Position numbers and translations under genes: made by a program
The notes under the pieces: generated by a model
Database searches by the model: none
Told to the model about the DNA's origin: nothing
The model's input: only the letters and a program-made list of their open reading frames with translations
Source: Phycisphaerales bacterium
GTDB lineage: Bacteria > Planctomycetota > Phycisphaerae > Phycisphaerales > SM1A02
DNA length: 64,000 nt
Reading direction: 5' to 3'
Assembly: GCA_029260575.1 (NCBI GenBank)
Contig: JAJDDB010000012.1
Location: forward strand, 20,269-84,268
Shown: piece by piece, positions 1 to 9,128 of the stretch
How the letters are laid out: each line of letters starts with the position of its first letter
Numbering within the stretch: position 1 is the first letter of the stretch

Positions 1-1
1 C

Positions 2-940
2 TGCTACCTCTGGCGAAGCACTTCGCTGTCGGGAATGCTCGCCATGGCCGGTGCCCGTGCGGGATTGCGCGTCACGCCGGAAAAAATCAGCCCTGCAGAG
101 CGACCCAAAGCGCTGACCGCGTGTAAGGGAAGTGTCGCACGACTGAATGAGCAGGTCATTGAGCCAGCCAGTTTTCTGCAGGTCCTTGCCGACCGAAACC
201 GTGATCGGCTTCTGAAAGTCGATCTCGAAAGCGGGCTGGAATTCGAATTGGACAGCGAAAACAATGTCCAGTTCATTCGGCTGATCAATCCTCAGACGGG
301 CACTCCGGTTGACCTTCAACCAAGACACGTCGCCCTCTGTGCAGGCGGCGGAAATGAGCAACTCGCTATATCGCTGCGACTTACGACGATTCAAACACAA
401 CGAAGGCCGCTGCATATGGTGCTCGTTCGCGGCACTGTGCCTGAACTGAACGGCCACTGTCTCGATGGCACATCAACTCGTGTCACAATCACAACTTCAA
501 CCGATTCATCAGGGCGAAGGGTCTGGCAGGTCGGCGGGCAGATTTCCGAAGATGGCGTTGACATGACAGCGTCGGACCTGATTCAGCACGCGCAGCGCGA
601 ACTGCGAGAGATATTGCCGGGTGTCGACTTTGCTACGGCACAGTGGTCGACGTACCGCGTGGATCGAGCAGAACCTGCAACATCCAGCGGAATACGTCCG
701 GATGATGCGGTGGTTCATATAAGAGGCAACGTGTTCGCTGCCTGGCCGACGAAACTCGCGCTCGCGCCGCGCCTTGCAGAACGGGTGCTTGCGGAGTGTG
801 TCGCAGTGCATGACACTGCCCGAGCAGATGATGTGTCTGCATATTTCGCTAAGTGGCCGCGACCGGAAGTAGCCCTGCCGCCGTGGGAGTGTCAGCAACA
901 GTGGACAAGCGCAGACTCGGACAATCCGCAATCGAATTGA
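2..940 (+). CDS. FAD-dependent oxidoreductase, glycerol-3-phosphate dehydrogenase-like (5' partial)
   Basis: The reading frame is open from the first bases of the window, so the N-terminal FAD-binding Rossmann segment lies outside it. The visible 312 residues match the C-terminal half of DAO-family flavoenzymes. They contain a 'HVALCAGGGNE' segment, like the V-x-CAG-x-GN element that closes the FAD fold, and a 'PTKLALAPRLAERVL' stretch typical of glycerol-3-phosphate dehydrogenase relatives. The family oxidises an alcohol or amine and passes electrons to FAD; the substrate cannot be told from this part. Its 3' end overlaps the proposed start of the next gene, an aldo/keto reductase, by 40 bases, so the two are probably co-transcribed. 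The family call is fairly secure and the specific role is not. Confidence 0.7.
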   Translation, partial: CYLWRSTSLSGMLAMAGARAGLRVTPEKISPAERPKALTACKGSVARLNEQVIEPASFLQVLADRNRDRLLKVDLESGLEFELDSENNVQFIRLINPQTGTPVDLQPRHVALCAGGGNEQLAISLRLTTIQTQRRPLHMVLVRGTVPELNGHCLDGTSTRVTITTSTDSSGRRVWQVGGQISEDGVDMTASDLIQHAQRELREILPGVDFATAQWSTYRVDRAEPATSSGIRPDDAVVHIRGNVFAAWPTKLALAPRLAERVLAECVAVHDTARADDVSAYFAKWPRPEVALPPWECQQQWTSADSDNPQSN

Positions 941-1671
941 CGCCGATCGGTTTCGGCGCGTTCAAGATTGGTCGAAATGTCGGCGTCAAGTATCCATGCG
1001 GGTACGACCTGCCGAGCGATTCCGAAGCAGATCTCTTGCTGAACTGTGTACTCGACTGCGGAATCAACTACATCGACACCGCCCCGGCCTACGGCATCAG
1101 CGAGCAGCGCATCGGACGGTTTCTCAGCAGCCGAAACGATCAGTTCTTCGTGTCAACGAAAGTCGGCGAGACGTTTGAAGATGGACGCTCGACGTATGAT
1201 TTTTCTGAATCTGCAGTGCGCAGCAGCCTCGAACGAAGCCGCCAGCGCCTGCAACGCGATGTTCTGGACATTGTTTTCGTACATTCAGATGGACGTGACG
1301 AACAGATTCAGCGTGAAACGGATGTTGTAAAGGTGCTGCAGGAACTGCGTGACGCTGGGACAATCCGCGCAATAGGTTTTTCCGCCAAGACCGTTGAAGG
1401 CGCACACAGCGCAATGCTCTGGGCAGATGCTCTGATGCTTGAATACAACATTGATGAGCTGTCGCAGGAACAGGTGATGCAGCAGGCGCACGACAACGGC
1501 ATCGGCGTTGTTGTCAAAAAAGGCCTTGCTTCAGGCCATCTCCCGGCTGATGAAGCTGTGCGATTCGTGCTCGCCGATGCTGCAGTGACGTCACTCGTCG
1601 TCGGCGGACTGAACATTGAACACCTGCGCGCCAATGTAACTGTAGCGCAGACGGTGTTGCACACAAACTAA
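901..1671 (+). CDS. Aldo/keto reductase family oxidoreductase
   Basis: The protein has about 256 residues. It starts with the usual family opening (RRLGQSAIELTPIGFGAF), followed by a catalytic-barrel segment 'NYIDTAPAYGISEQRIG' in which the Asp and Tyr of the aldo/keto reductase tetrad are visible, and later a 'FVSTKVGE' strand carrying the Lys. It is expected to reduce aldehydes or ketones with NAD(P)H in the cytoplasm. I chose GTG 901 because it places the first strand where the family has it and lies about 11 bases after a GGGAG; a GTG at 853 in the same frame would add 16 unlikely residues. It overlaps the preceding flavoenzyme gene. It is short for the family (usually about 300 residues), close to the compact MSMEG/YakC-like members. 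Substrate unknown. Confidence 0.85.
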   Translation: MDKRRLGQSAIELTPIGFGAFKIGRNVGVKYPCGYDLPSDSEADLLLNCVLDCGINYIDTAPAYGISEQRIGRFLSSRNDQFFVSTKVGETFEDGRSTYDFSESAVRSSLERSRQRLQRDVLDIVFVHSDGRDEQIQRETDVVKVLQELRDAGTIRAIGFSAKTVEGAHSAMLWADALMLEYNIDELSQEQVMQQAHDNGIGVVVKKGLASGHLPADEAVRFVLADAAVTSLVVGGLNIEHLRANVTVAQTVLHTN

Positions 1672-1686
1672 CACACGCCTCGCATG

Positions 1687-1726
1687 GGCGGCAGATGGCG
1701 AATACGCAATTTCTGCCGCCTGTTTG
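1687..1726 (+). terminator. Probable rho-independent terminator after the aldo/keto reductase gene
   Basis: A 9-bp perfect stem (GGCGGCAGA at 1687-1695 with TCTGCCGCC at 1712-1720) is followed by TGTTTG. It lies 15 bases after the stop codon of the reductase. The T tract is short, so efficiency is uncertain. Confidence 0.5.
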
Positions 1727-2479
1727 TCCGGATCATGATCTGACCAGATTGCTTTTTGGCAGTTTTTCTGGTTGGCTCACCGGGCGCTTGTATACTGCAC
1801 GTGTCTGAGGGGACTTCCGATGGGCATGATTGATGTATTCAATCTGGTGAGAGCGAGAGAGAACGCTATGAAACGGCAATTGCACATTACGTGGGCGACC
1901 GCTTCGCTTTTTTTCCAATGCGAGCGCGTCACTGCCGGGTTTTGAAGTGCCCAGAACCAGCGCACCGAGCAACGGATCGTTTCAGCACACGGGAGCCAAT
2001 CAAACATTGATGCCGCAATAGCTATCTGGGTGCTGTGTTCCCCTTGCAGGTTCCTCTGTTCGCATTGACTGTTGGTCGGCTCAACAGCGCTGATGGCGCG
2101 GTGGCAAGCGCGGGTCCGGCGGTGACTCGACCTGCTCGCGCCGCCACACGCGCAGTACACGGCGCGAACAGCGCGTGTGATGCGATCATCGGTCAGTGAC
2201 ACGCGGGGAACCTTCAAGGGCAACCGGGCAAAAGAACTGCACGCCGGATCGGGGCACGTGCGCAAGTCGCTTTCAAGAATCGATTTGGGGATTGTGGTGG
2301 CACTCGCCATTTTGGCGAGTTGTCGAGCGAGTGCCGGGCCATGCTTATGTGTGGGAATCGGCGTGAGTCGCCAAAATGGCGATATGCCTGGCGCGCATGC
2401 GATACGAGCGAGGGCTTGGGAGAAGAATTCCCAGGGCTGCGGTTGGGTGACGATTGATTGTTGAAGCGCTGTAGTGTGC
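1727..2479. other. Non-coding stretch with a possible broken small ORF
   Basis: I recognise no gene in this stretch. The longer open frames on either strand have no plausible protein composition. One small candidate is seen: ATG 1868, preceded by GAGAGAGAA, opens a frame that stops at 1945. If one T is removed from the seven-T run near 1908-1914 the frame continues to a TAG at 2019-2021 and gives about 50 residues ending in GANQTLMPQ. It has no homologue I know. The paired palindromes at 2302-2383 are listed separately. The stretch may be a decayed gene or mobile element. Confidence 0.4.
2302..2383. repeat. Two palindromes forming an inverted repeat (REP-like)
   Basis: ACTCGCCATTTTGGCGAGT at 2302-2320 is a perfect hairpin with 8-bp arms and a 3-base loop. 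The second copy, TCGCCAAAATGGCGA at 2368-2382, is the exact reverse complement of 2304-2318. The arrangement can fold either as two small hairpins or as one 15-bp stem enclosing about 50 bases. This resembles repetitive extragenic palindrome pairs. Only one pair is present in this window. Confidence 0.6.
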
Positions 2480-3403
2480 TCAACTCTCGCGCTTGGGGAT
2501 TGTCAGCTTCATGCCGACTTTCAGGCGATCGGGATTACTGCCGATGGCGCTGCGGTTGGCATCGTAGATGCGTTTCCACGCGCTGCCTTCGCCGTAGACG
2601 TTCCAGGAGATCGTGCTGAGCGAGTCGCCGGACTTGACCGTGTACGAACCGCCGCCGTTGCTCTGGGCCGGTGTTGTTATCGTGCGCACGGTGTTGCGCG
2701 GCGGCAGCTTGAGGAGTTGGCCGACCTTCAACCGATTCGGATTGCGCAGGTCCGGATTGGCATCGACAATGAGATCCCATTTTTCGGGATCGCCGAACCA
2801 GTCTTCAGCAATGTAGACAAGCGTGTCGCCCGGCCGAACGCTGTACTTCGAATATCGAATCGGCGTGTTATCGACAGGAGCTGTCGCCGTTCGATTCAAC
2901 TGGGGGTCCGTATCGAGGCGTCGAGTCGCAGCTGCGATGCGCAGATCGTTGACTGTTGCAGGAGCATTGGTCGTTGTTGTGATCGGCGTGTTGGCAGCCA
3001 GCGTGCGCTGCTGATAGTCAGCGGGCATCGGCGGACCGACGAAACCGTCATCAGGTGTGTCCTTGCCGCCATCGGAGACCGGTTGGAAGCCGGTGTACTG
3101 CTGCGGCGAACGCGGAGGCGTCCATGAGCGAAGTGTCTCATCGCGCCCAAGCGTGTCCTGCACGGTTGGTGGATTTTGCACCCGGTTGCGGCTGTTGCGC
3201 TGCTCGGTCTGTTCTGCTGCGGCATTGGCGGCGGGCAGTTCATTGCGGAATTCAACCGGTTGATCACCGTTAGCCGCCGGTGCTGTGTCTGCATCGCGCT
3301 GCACGGTTGGTTCGGCCGGCGGGGTCAATACGCCGTAGTACAGCACAATGCCGCCGATGAACAGCGCTGCTATTGCCAGAAAGATTTTCGTCCCTGCTGC
3401 CAT
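2480..3403 (-). CDS. Membrane-anchored LysM-domain protein
   Basis: The protein has about 307 residues. An N-terminal hydrophobic segment (residues ~5-27, IFLAIAALFIGGIVLYYGVL) serves as an anchor or signal. A long Pro/Gln/Asn-rich linker follows, then two LysM domains in the last third. The first begins YSVRPGDTLVYIAEDWFGDP and ends LKVGQLLKLPP; the second begins YTVKSGDSLSTISWNVYG and ends LKVGMKLTIPK. LysM domains bind peptidoglycan or related N-acetylglucosamine polymers, so it probably tethers the inner membrane to the wall. ATG 3403 is preceded by GGAGG at good distance. It lies downstream of secDF, separated by a terminator, so it probably has its own promoter. Confidence 0.85.
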   Translation of the reverse strand: MAAGTKIFLAIAALFIGGIVLYYGVLTPPAEPTVQRDADTAPAANGDQPVEFRNELPAANAAAEQTEQRNSRNRVQNPPTVQDTLGRDETLRSWTPPRSPQQYTGFQPVSDGGKDTPDDGFVGPPMPADYQQRTLAANTPITTTTNAPATVNDLRIAAATRRLDTDPQLNRTATAPVDNTPIRYSKYSVRPGDTLVYIAEDWFGDPEKWDLIVDANPDLRNPNRLKVGQLLKLPPRNTVRTITTPAQSNGGGSYTVKSGDSLSTISWNVYGEGSAWKRIYDANRSAIGSNPDRLKVGMKLTIPKRES

Positions 3404-3572
3404 CACGAAGGCCTCCGAGTGTGGAATGTCGCGGGGCAGGCACTGGCGCTCAAGCGGCTGACACCTTATCCGCAGTGTTGTGCGGCGAAACGACCCAACC
3501 CTGTGAGATTCATCGGCCCTGTCGAGCGCATAACCGCAGCATTCCTGCGGGGCGGGTGTGGACGCTCAAAAG

Positions 3573-3601
3573 AAAACGGCCGGTCATTGTGTGACCGGCC
3601 G
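3573..3601 (-). terminator. Rho-independent terminator downstream of secDF
   Basis: A 10-bp perfect stem (CGGCCGGTCA at 3577-3586 with TGACCGGCCG at 3592-3601) has a 5-base loop. Read on the minus strand it is followed by TTTTCTTTTG. It lies 26 bases after the secDF stop codon. Confidence 0.85.
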
Positions 3602-3627
3602 CTCAAATATACGAAATGGTGCTTTGG

Positions 3628-6600
3628 TTACGGGGTTTCGGGCATCGGCTCGGTGGGGAGAGCTGCGGCGGATTCAGGTGCAGCGCCGTTACCGCGACGG
3701 ACCACCAATGGAGCTGCGATCGCCACGGATGAGTATGTACCAACAACCAGGCCGATGAGCAGCGTATAGGCGAACGGCCGAATGCCGCTGCCGCCTTCGA
3801 AGTACATGATCGCGACCGCCATCAGTGTGGTGAACGAGGTCAGCAAAGTACGGCTGACTGTCTGGTTGATGGATCGATCGACGATCTCGGGCGATGCAGT
3901 CGGCCGCTTGCCGCGGTTTTCACGGATGCGGTCGAGGATGACGATCGTGTCGTTCAATGAGTAGCCGATGATCGTCAACAAAGCCGCTACGACACCGAGG
4001 TCGATGCGGAATTCTTCGATGAGCAGCGCATTGCCGAATGCGGTATTGCCGATGATTGCGGTCACCGCCAGCAGGCCCAGTGCGATCGACACGTCATGGC
4101 CGAGCGCGACGATTGCCGCCAATGAATAGCGGAACGAACCGAATCGTGCCCAGATGTACACAAGGATTCCGAGCAGGGTCAGGATGACCGCGACGGTGGC
4201 CTGAGCTTTGAGGGTCTGCGCAACGGCTGAGGAATAACTGCTGACCTGATCGAGACTGGTCGGCTGAGCGAGCGCAGTGGACACCAGAGCCCACTCCGGA
4301 GCGGCCAGGCGGTTGTACCAGACATCCGAATCAACGCGCAGCGAGCTGAGATTGGCATCACGGACGGTGATGACGAAGATGTCATACTTGGCCTGATCGC
4401 CAGAACCTTCCACGACATCAACGCCGTAGACCGCAAAATCTCTGCCGGCGTTGTCCTGGAAATCCGGCTGCGTTCGCAGATTCGCAATGCGGCGTTTGAT
4501 GTCTTCAACGGTGGTCGGCGGAGTGACATCGTTGATAACCATGGCGACGCCGCCGCGATAGTCCGGCGAGCGCACGTTGAATGATGAAAGGCCGACAACC
4601 GAGCCAAGGTTATCCTGATCAATCGGGCGGACAAACTGCGCAGCGTTTGTGATCTGCACGTTGCCATTGTTTTCCTGGGGCGCACCCTCAAAATCCAGCG
4701 GTGGAGCAATGTCGAGTTGATCGCCGAATTCCTGTACCAGCAGGTCAACCACGATACTGGTGATGTCGTCTTCTTCATCGATACCGGGCGGACTGGCAAC
4801 TTTGATCTGGAATGAACTTGACTGAATGTCGCCATCGACGTTGTCTGCATCACCAACGGTGAGCACTGTTGCTTTTGCAAATTCAACGCGAACCTGGTCA
4901 GTGAGTTCGGCATCTTCAGCTGTTGAAGCGCCATCAGCGAGTGACTGCACGCGATCGCGAACTTCAAGCAACGGCAGTTTGACCCGTTCGGTGCTATTCG
5001 GATCCTCCGGATTCAGTAGCACCGTGTTCATTGTTGCTGAGACGCCGCCACGGAGCTCGGTGTCAAGCATGTTGACGCCGCGCGAAGCGACGAGCGCGAT
5101 CGAACCAACGACGAGAATGCCGCTGATCACCCAGAAGGCAGGCGCGAGCTTGGTCCACTTTATTTTTGGTTCCAGCGCCCTGTGGATCGCTGGGAACACA
5201 GTTGGAAGCATGGGGAGCTTGCGCATGCCGCCGAGTTCGACCGCGAGTGTGAAGATCTGCCGGGTCATAAAGAGCGCTGTGAACAGCGTGGCGCAGATGC
5301 CGATAGCAAGTGTGATCGCAAAGCCCTTGACCTCAGTCGTAGCGGTCTTGGCCAGTACGAAACAAACGATCAGGTTCGTGATGTTGCCGTCGATAATTGT
5401 GCTGAGTGCTTTGGCGTATCCTTGGCGCACCGCACTCTTGAGATCGTATTCACCACTGAACAGTTCTTCGCGAATGCGCTCATATATCAGGACGTTGGCA
5501 TCGACTGCCATACCGATCGTGAGCACGATGCCAGCAAGTCCCGGCAGGGTAAACGTGCCGTCGATCCATGCCATGAATCCGAAGATGATCAGACCGTTTG
5601 CAGCGAGCGCGAGATCCGCAACGAAGCCGGCAAAGAAGTAGTACAGCACCATGAAGATGGCGACTGCGATGATTGCGATGATGAACGCTTCACGGCCGCG
5701 TTTGAGGTTGTCCTGACCGAGCGACGGGCCGAGTGTAATCTCGGCGATTGGATCGGGGCTGAGCCTGGCAGAGAGCGCACCTGCGGCGAGGACTCGAATC
5801 AGATAGCTGATGTCCGCATCGGAAAACTGGCCTTGAATGACACCCTGATTGCCGATCGCGCTGTTGAGGTTGGGCGCGGAATAAACCCGGCCGTCGAGCA
5901 TGATTGCCATCGGCTGATTGACGTGCGGGCCGGTGAGACGGCTCATGAGCTGGCCGCCGACAGCGTCAAGTCTGAACGACACAGCGGGACGGCCGAAGTC
6001 GTCGCGTGTTCTGCCGGCTCGTTCGATGGACCATTCACGGTCACCGCCGTGGGTCATCTTCTTGCCTTCGACATCGAAGACGAGCATGTAGTAGACGCCG
6101 TCGCGCACCGAAGCGACGAAATCGCGCTGGGCAAAGAACGCTTCGGGATTGGCTTCGAGAATCAGGAGTTGTTCAGGCGTTGAATACCACTGCTTGAGGT
6201 CGTGAATCGGGAACCAGCGCGCAATCGGACTGGTTGTGTTCTGCGGACCGACTTCATTCAACTCCTGCCTGAGAGTTGTGATGTCCACACCTTCATCTGC
6301 AGCGGAGGTGTTGGAAACCGTAATGCGGAATTCCAACACGCCTGCACCGCGCATCAATCGCTTGAGGTCTTCAGGGTCGTCGAGACCTGTGCGATTCTCT
6401 TGATAGGTATCGAATTTTTCGATCAGGTCATCGAGTTCGTCAGAAAGCTCGGGAAATTCGCTGGTGATCTGGTTGACAGCTTCCTGGCGGATACTGGGTG
6501 AGGTTTTGAATTCGCCGGTTGTTTCATCGATGATCTTTTCGCCTGTGGCGTCCTTGACGACGCGCGGCTGCGTGTCAAGCGTCAACATTCGCCGTACACG

Positions 6601-7212
6601 CACTTCATCGAGGCTCAGCCGAAGCACTTCTGTGCGCAGCCGTTCATACTCCGCATCGAGGTTTGCGAGATCCTGCTCAAGGGCGAACACGGCCTGTTCG
6701 TCTGTCTCGCCGGCGTTTGCAGCGTCCAGCGCTGCTTCCTTGTCAAGAATCTCGTTCCACGTTCGTTGCAGATCACGCACATTAGCGCAGCGGGGTGATT
6801 CTTCATCGATGCAGAATTGTTCCGGCGCGGTGCCGGCTCGGATTGCGGTGTCCAGGTCTCCGGGATTGATCTCAGCATCTTCCAGCACTTGCTTGAGAGC
6901 TGTTTCGAACAGGTCGCGCAGCGCTATGACATTCTCGTTGGGCAGCGGCATCACGACTTCGATGCGATTCGAGCCCAACGGCTGCATGGAGATATCCAGC
7001 ACGCCGCTGGGGTTCACGCGATCCTTGAGCGTGTTGATGACCTGCAGCAGCACATCATCGGACTGTGTGCCTTCGGGAATATTGACCGAATAGATCAGGC
7101 TGACGCCGCCCTGCAAGTCTTTGCCGAGACGGATCGGCTTGTAGTACAGCCCCAACCCGCAGAATCCGAGCACAATAAATACGAGAAGGACTTTCCAAAC
7201 GATGTTCTGCAT
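3628..7212 (-). CDS. secDF: Fused protein translocase SecD-SecF
   Basis: This 1194-residue protein contains both Sec accessory subunits, which use the proton gradient to help pull secreted proteins across the inner membrane. The SecD half has one N-terminal membrane segment, 'GKDLQGG' at about residues 31-36, a periplasmic P1 domain, and the conserved 'GMAVDANVLIYERIREEL' near 567-584. The SecF half starts near residue 685, with 'ELRGGV' near 719-724 and 'IGYSLNDTIVILDRIRENRG' near the C terminus. An insertion rich in Glu, Leu and Ala at about 150-210 looks like a coiled coil inside the periplasmic domain. It is preceded by yajC and tgt on the same strand, the usual order, and followed by a terminator. 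Separate secD and secF are more common; fusions are known in Bacillus and planctomycetes. Confidence 0.96.
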   Translation of the reverse strand: MQNIVWKVLLVFIVLGFCGLGLYYKPIRLGKDLQGGVSLIYSVNIPEGTQSDDVLLQVINTLKDRVNPSGVLDISMQPLGSNRIEVVMPLPNENVIALRDLFETALKQVLEDAEINPGDLDTAIRAGTAPEQFCIDEESPRCANVRDLQRTWNEILDKEAALDAANAGETDEQAVFALEQDLANLDAEYERLRTEVLRLSLDEVRVRRMLTLDTQPRVVKDATGEKIIDETTGEFKTSPSIRQEAVNQITSEFPELSDELDDLIEKFDTYQENRTGLDDPEDLKRLMRGAGVLEFRITVSNTSAADEGVDITTLRQELNEVGPQNTTSPIARWFPIHDLKQWYSTPEQLLILEANPEAFFAQRDFVASVRDGVYYMLVFDVEGKKMTHGGDREWSIERAGRTRDDFGRPAVSFRLDAVGGQLMSRLTGPHVNQPMAIMLDGRVYSAPNLNSAIGNQGVIQGQFSDADISYLIRVLAAGALSARLSPDPIAEITLGPSLGQDNLKRGREAFIIAIIAVAIFMVLYYFFAGFVADLALAANGLIIFGFMAWIDGTFTLPGLAGIVLTIGMAVDANVLIYERIREELFSGEYDLKSAVRQGYAKALSTIIDGNITNLIVCFVLAKTATTEVKGFAITLAIGICATLFTALFMTRQIFTLAVELGGMRKLPMLPTVFPAIHRALEPKIKWTKLAPAFWVISGILVVGSIALVASRGVNMLDTELRGGVSATMNTVLLNPEDPNSTERVKLPLLEVRDRVQSLADGASTAEDAELTDQVRVEFAKATVLTVGDADNVDGDIQSSSFQIKVASPPGIDEEDDITSIVVDLLVQEFGDQLDIAPPLDFEGAPQENNGNVQITNAAQFVRPIDQDNLGSVVGLSSFNVRSPDYRGGVAMVINDVTPPTTVEDIKRRIANLRTQPDFQDNAGRDFAVYGVDVVEGSGDQAKYDIFVITVRDANLSSLRVDSDVWYNRLAAPEWALVSTALAQPTSLDQVSSYSSAVAQTLKAQATVAVILTLLGILVYIWARFGSFRYSLAAIVALGHDVSIALGLLAVTAIIGNTAFGNALLIEEFRIDLGVVAALLTIIGYSLNDTIVILDRIRENRGKRPTASPEIVDRSINQTVSRTLLTSFTTLMAVAIMYFEGGSGIRPFAYTLLIGLVVGTYSSVAIAAPLVVRRGNGAAPESAAALPTEPMPETP

Positions 7213-7286
7213 CGGTCGTTTCTTTCATCGGTGCGTGCGTGATGGCGTCGGGACTTCCTGTCCGAGCTGTGCAGGCCGCTGGAGCA

Positions 7287-7742
7287 TCATGTGTTGTTAT
7301 CTAGGGTAACTGGTTCGGCTGGTACGCCGCCATCGGTCAAGACCTGCTGCACGGCCGAACGCGCAAAGGTGATCCGCGTGTTGGACGATTCATCGACTTT
7401 CAACACGACCTGATCACTCTTGACTTCGACGACCGAACCGACAACGCCGCCGATCGTTTGCACCTTGTCGTGCTTGGAGATCGCACTGAGCATTGCAGCT
7501 CTGCGTTTCTTTTCCTTGCGCTGTCCGAAGACGGAAAAGAGAATCATCGCCACGAGGACGACGACAATGATCAGCATGAACTGGCCGCCGAACGGGTTGC
7601 CGGCCGGGGCTGTACCCGCACCACCGGTTGTTCCCGCAGGCGCACCATCAGCGCCGGTGGTTGTGTTGGCAGGCTCGCCGGGCAATGCCGGGCCGGTGCC
7701 GGCCTTAGCGAAAAACAGAAGACATGTTTCCACGTCATACAT
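7287..7742 (-). CDS. yajC: Preprotein translocase subunit YajC
   Basis: The protein has 151 residues. An unusual N-terminal tail rich in Gly, Ala, Pro and Thr (residues ~14-50) precedes a single membrane helix (FMLIIVVVLVAMILFSVF) and the YajC core: QRKEKKRRAAM, then 'HDKVQTIGGVVGSVVEVK'. YajC binds the SecDF complex in the inner membrane. It sits 74 bases upstream of secDF and 30 bases downstream of tgt, which is the standard neighbourhood. The tail makes it longer than the usual ~110 residues. Confidence 0.93.
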   Translation of the reverse strand: MYDVETCLLFFAKAGTGPALPGEPANTTTGADGAPAGTTGGAGTAPAGNPFGGQFMLIIVVVLVAMILFSVFGQRKEKKRRAAMLSAISKHDKVQTIGGVVGSVVEVKSDQVVLKVDESSNTRITFARSAVQQVLTDGGVPAEPVTLDNNT

Positions 7743-7772
7743 GGATAATTCTCACAATCTGGGTTCGTTCGG

Positions 7773-9017
7773 TCACGTAATCTGTTCCGAGGACCGAGCC
7801 GCCGATTCCACGCCGGTCGAGACATCCCCGGTTTCCGGGCCTTGAAGCACCGGCCAGGACCGTTCGAGCAAAGACCACGCATCTTCGCGAATCGCCTGAC
7901 GAATGTCCAGCAGCAGGCGCTGCTCGTGCCTCATGTTATGAATAGACACCAGAATCGGTCCCAACATCTCGCTGGCAGCAAAAAGATGCCGGAGATATGC
8001 CCGGCTGAACCCGCCCCGGCAGGCCTCGCAGTCACAATCCGCCTCAATGACCGCATCATCTTCAGCAAACCGGGCGTTTCGCAGCCGCAATACGCCGGAT
8101 CGCGTAAATGCCTGTGCATTACGGCCGTTGCGGGTCGGAAGCACACAGTCAAACATGTCCACCCCGGCCCGAACTGCCATGACGATGTCCCGCTCGTACC
8201 CGACGCCCATCAGGTAGCGGGGCTTTTCCGCAGGCAGCAGCGGCGCGGTGAACTCCACCACCTGACGAATCTGCTCGGTCCCCTCGCCCACTGCCACACC
8301 CCCGATTGCGTAGCCGGGCAGATCGATGCCGCAGACTTGCTCGGCAGAGCGCCTGCGGAGATCCCTATCCAGCCCGCCCTGAACGATGCCGAACAGTGCC
8401 TGTTCATCAGGCCGGGCGTGAGCAGCCTTGCACCGCTCCAACCAGCGAATCGTCCGCTCAGTGGCATCTTCGACACGCGCCCGATATTCCGCAGAGCAAA
8501 GCTCACCCTTACCGGAGGCATCGCTGCCATCCGCAGCTTTCGTCGCAGCGACTTCGGCCGGCGGACAATCATCAAATGCCATGATGATGTCAGCACCAAG
8601 ATTATTCTGTACTTCAATGGAACGCTCGGGCGTGAGGCGAATCTTTGAGCCGTCGATGATTGACTTGAACGTAACGCCGTCCTCATCAATCGAATTGATA
8701 TCCGCCATGGAGAACGCCTGATACCCGCCTGAGTCTGTAAGGATCGGTCCGTTCCACCGCATGAACGCATGCGCGCCACCGCGCCGCGCGACAAGATCGT
8801 CACCCGGCCGAAGCATCAGGTGATAGGCATTGTTGAGAATGATCTGGCTTCCGGTGCCTTCGATCTGCTGCGGCGTAAGGCCCTTAATCGTGCCTTTGGT
8901 TCCAACGGGCATGAATGCGGGTGTATCGAACCCGCCGTGCGGCGTTTCCACGCGCCCGACGCGGGCGTGGGTGGTCTTGCACTCATGCGAGATCGTGAAT
9001 GACAACGGCTGCGGCAT
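7773..9017 (-). CDS. tgt: tRNA-guanine(34) transglycosylase
   Basis: The enzyme (about 414 residues) exchanges guanine 34 of tRNAs with GUN anticodons for the queuosine precursor preQ1. Visible hallmarks are 'ETPHGGFDTPAFMPVGT', the 'ILTDSGGYQAFSM' segment with the catalytic Asp, 'GGLDRDLRRRSAEQ', 'DMFDCVLPTRNGRNA' with the nucleophilic Asp, and the zinc ligands in 'CDCEACRGGFSRAYLRHL'. I chose ATG 9017 because family alignment begins there (MPQPLSFTI); an upstream in-frame start at 9059 would add an unlikely 14 residues. It is the first gene of tgt-yajC-secDF and is divergent from the zinc-ribbon gene at 9129. A tRNA-queuosine mannosyltransferase-like gene lies at 35.8 kb. Confidence 0.96.
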   Translation of the reverse strand: MPQPLSFTISHECKTTHARVGRVETPHGGFDTPAFMPVGTKGTIKGLTPQQIEGTGSQIILNNAYHLMLRPGDDLVARRGGAHAFMRWNGPILTDSGGYQAFSMADINSIDEDGVTFKSIIDGSKIRLTPERSIEVQNNLGADIIMAFDDCPPAEVAATKAADGSDASGKGELCSAEYRARVEDATERTIRWLERCKAAHARPDEQALFGIVQGGLDRDLRRRSAEQVCGIDLPGYAIGGVAVGEGTEQIRQVVEFTAPLLPAEKPRYLMGVGYERDIVMAVRAGVDMFDCVLPTRNGRNAQAFTRSGVLRLRNARFAEDDAVIEADCDCEACRGGFSRAYLRHLFAASEMLGPILVSIHNMRHEQRLLLDIRQAIREDAWSLLERSWPVLQGPETGDVSTGVESAARSSEQIT

Positions 9018-9128
9018 GGAAATGAATTTAGCCTCGTGCCACAGACATGTCATATCCACGTACTATTTTTTCGCAGGAATAGACGCGTCAATGGTATGCT
9101 CCACCCACATTTTAGACAGGGGGCTTTC

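Noticed and set aside
1777..2310. Long minus-strand open frame of 177 codons
   Set aside because: Its composition is rich in Arg, Ser, Cys and Thr without secondary-structure logic, it has no recognisable family, and it overlaps palindromes. It reads as chance open frame.
5182..6183. 333-codon plus-strand frame opposite secDF
   Set aside because: It lies wholly within the secDF gene on the other strand and has no family likeness; codon bias of secDF explains it.
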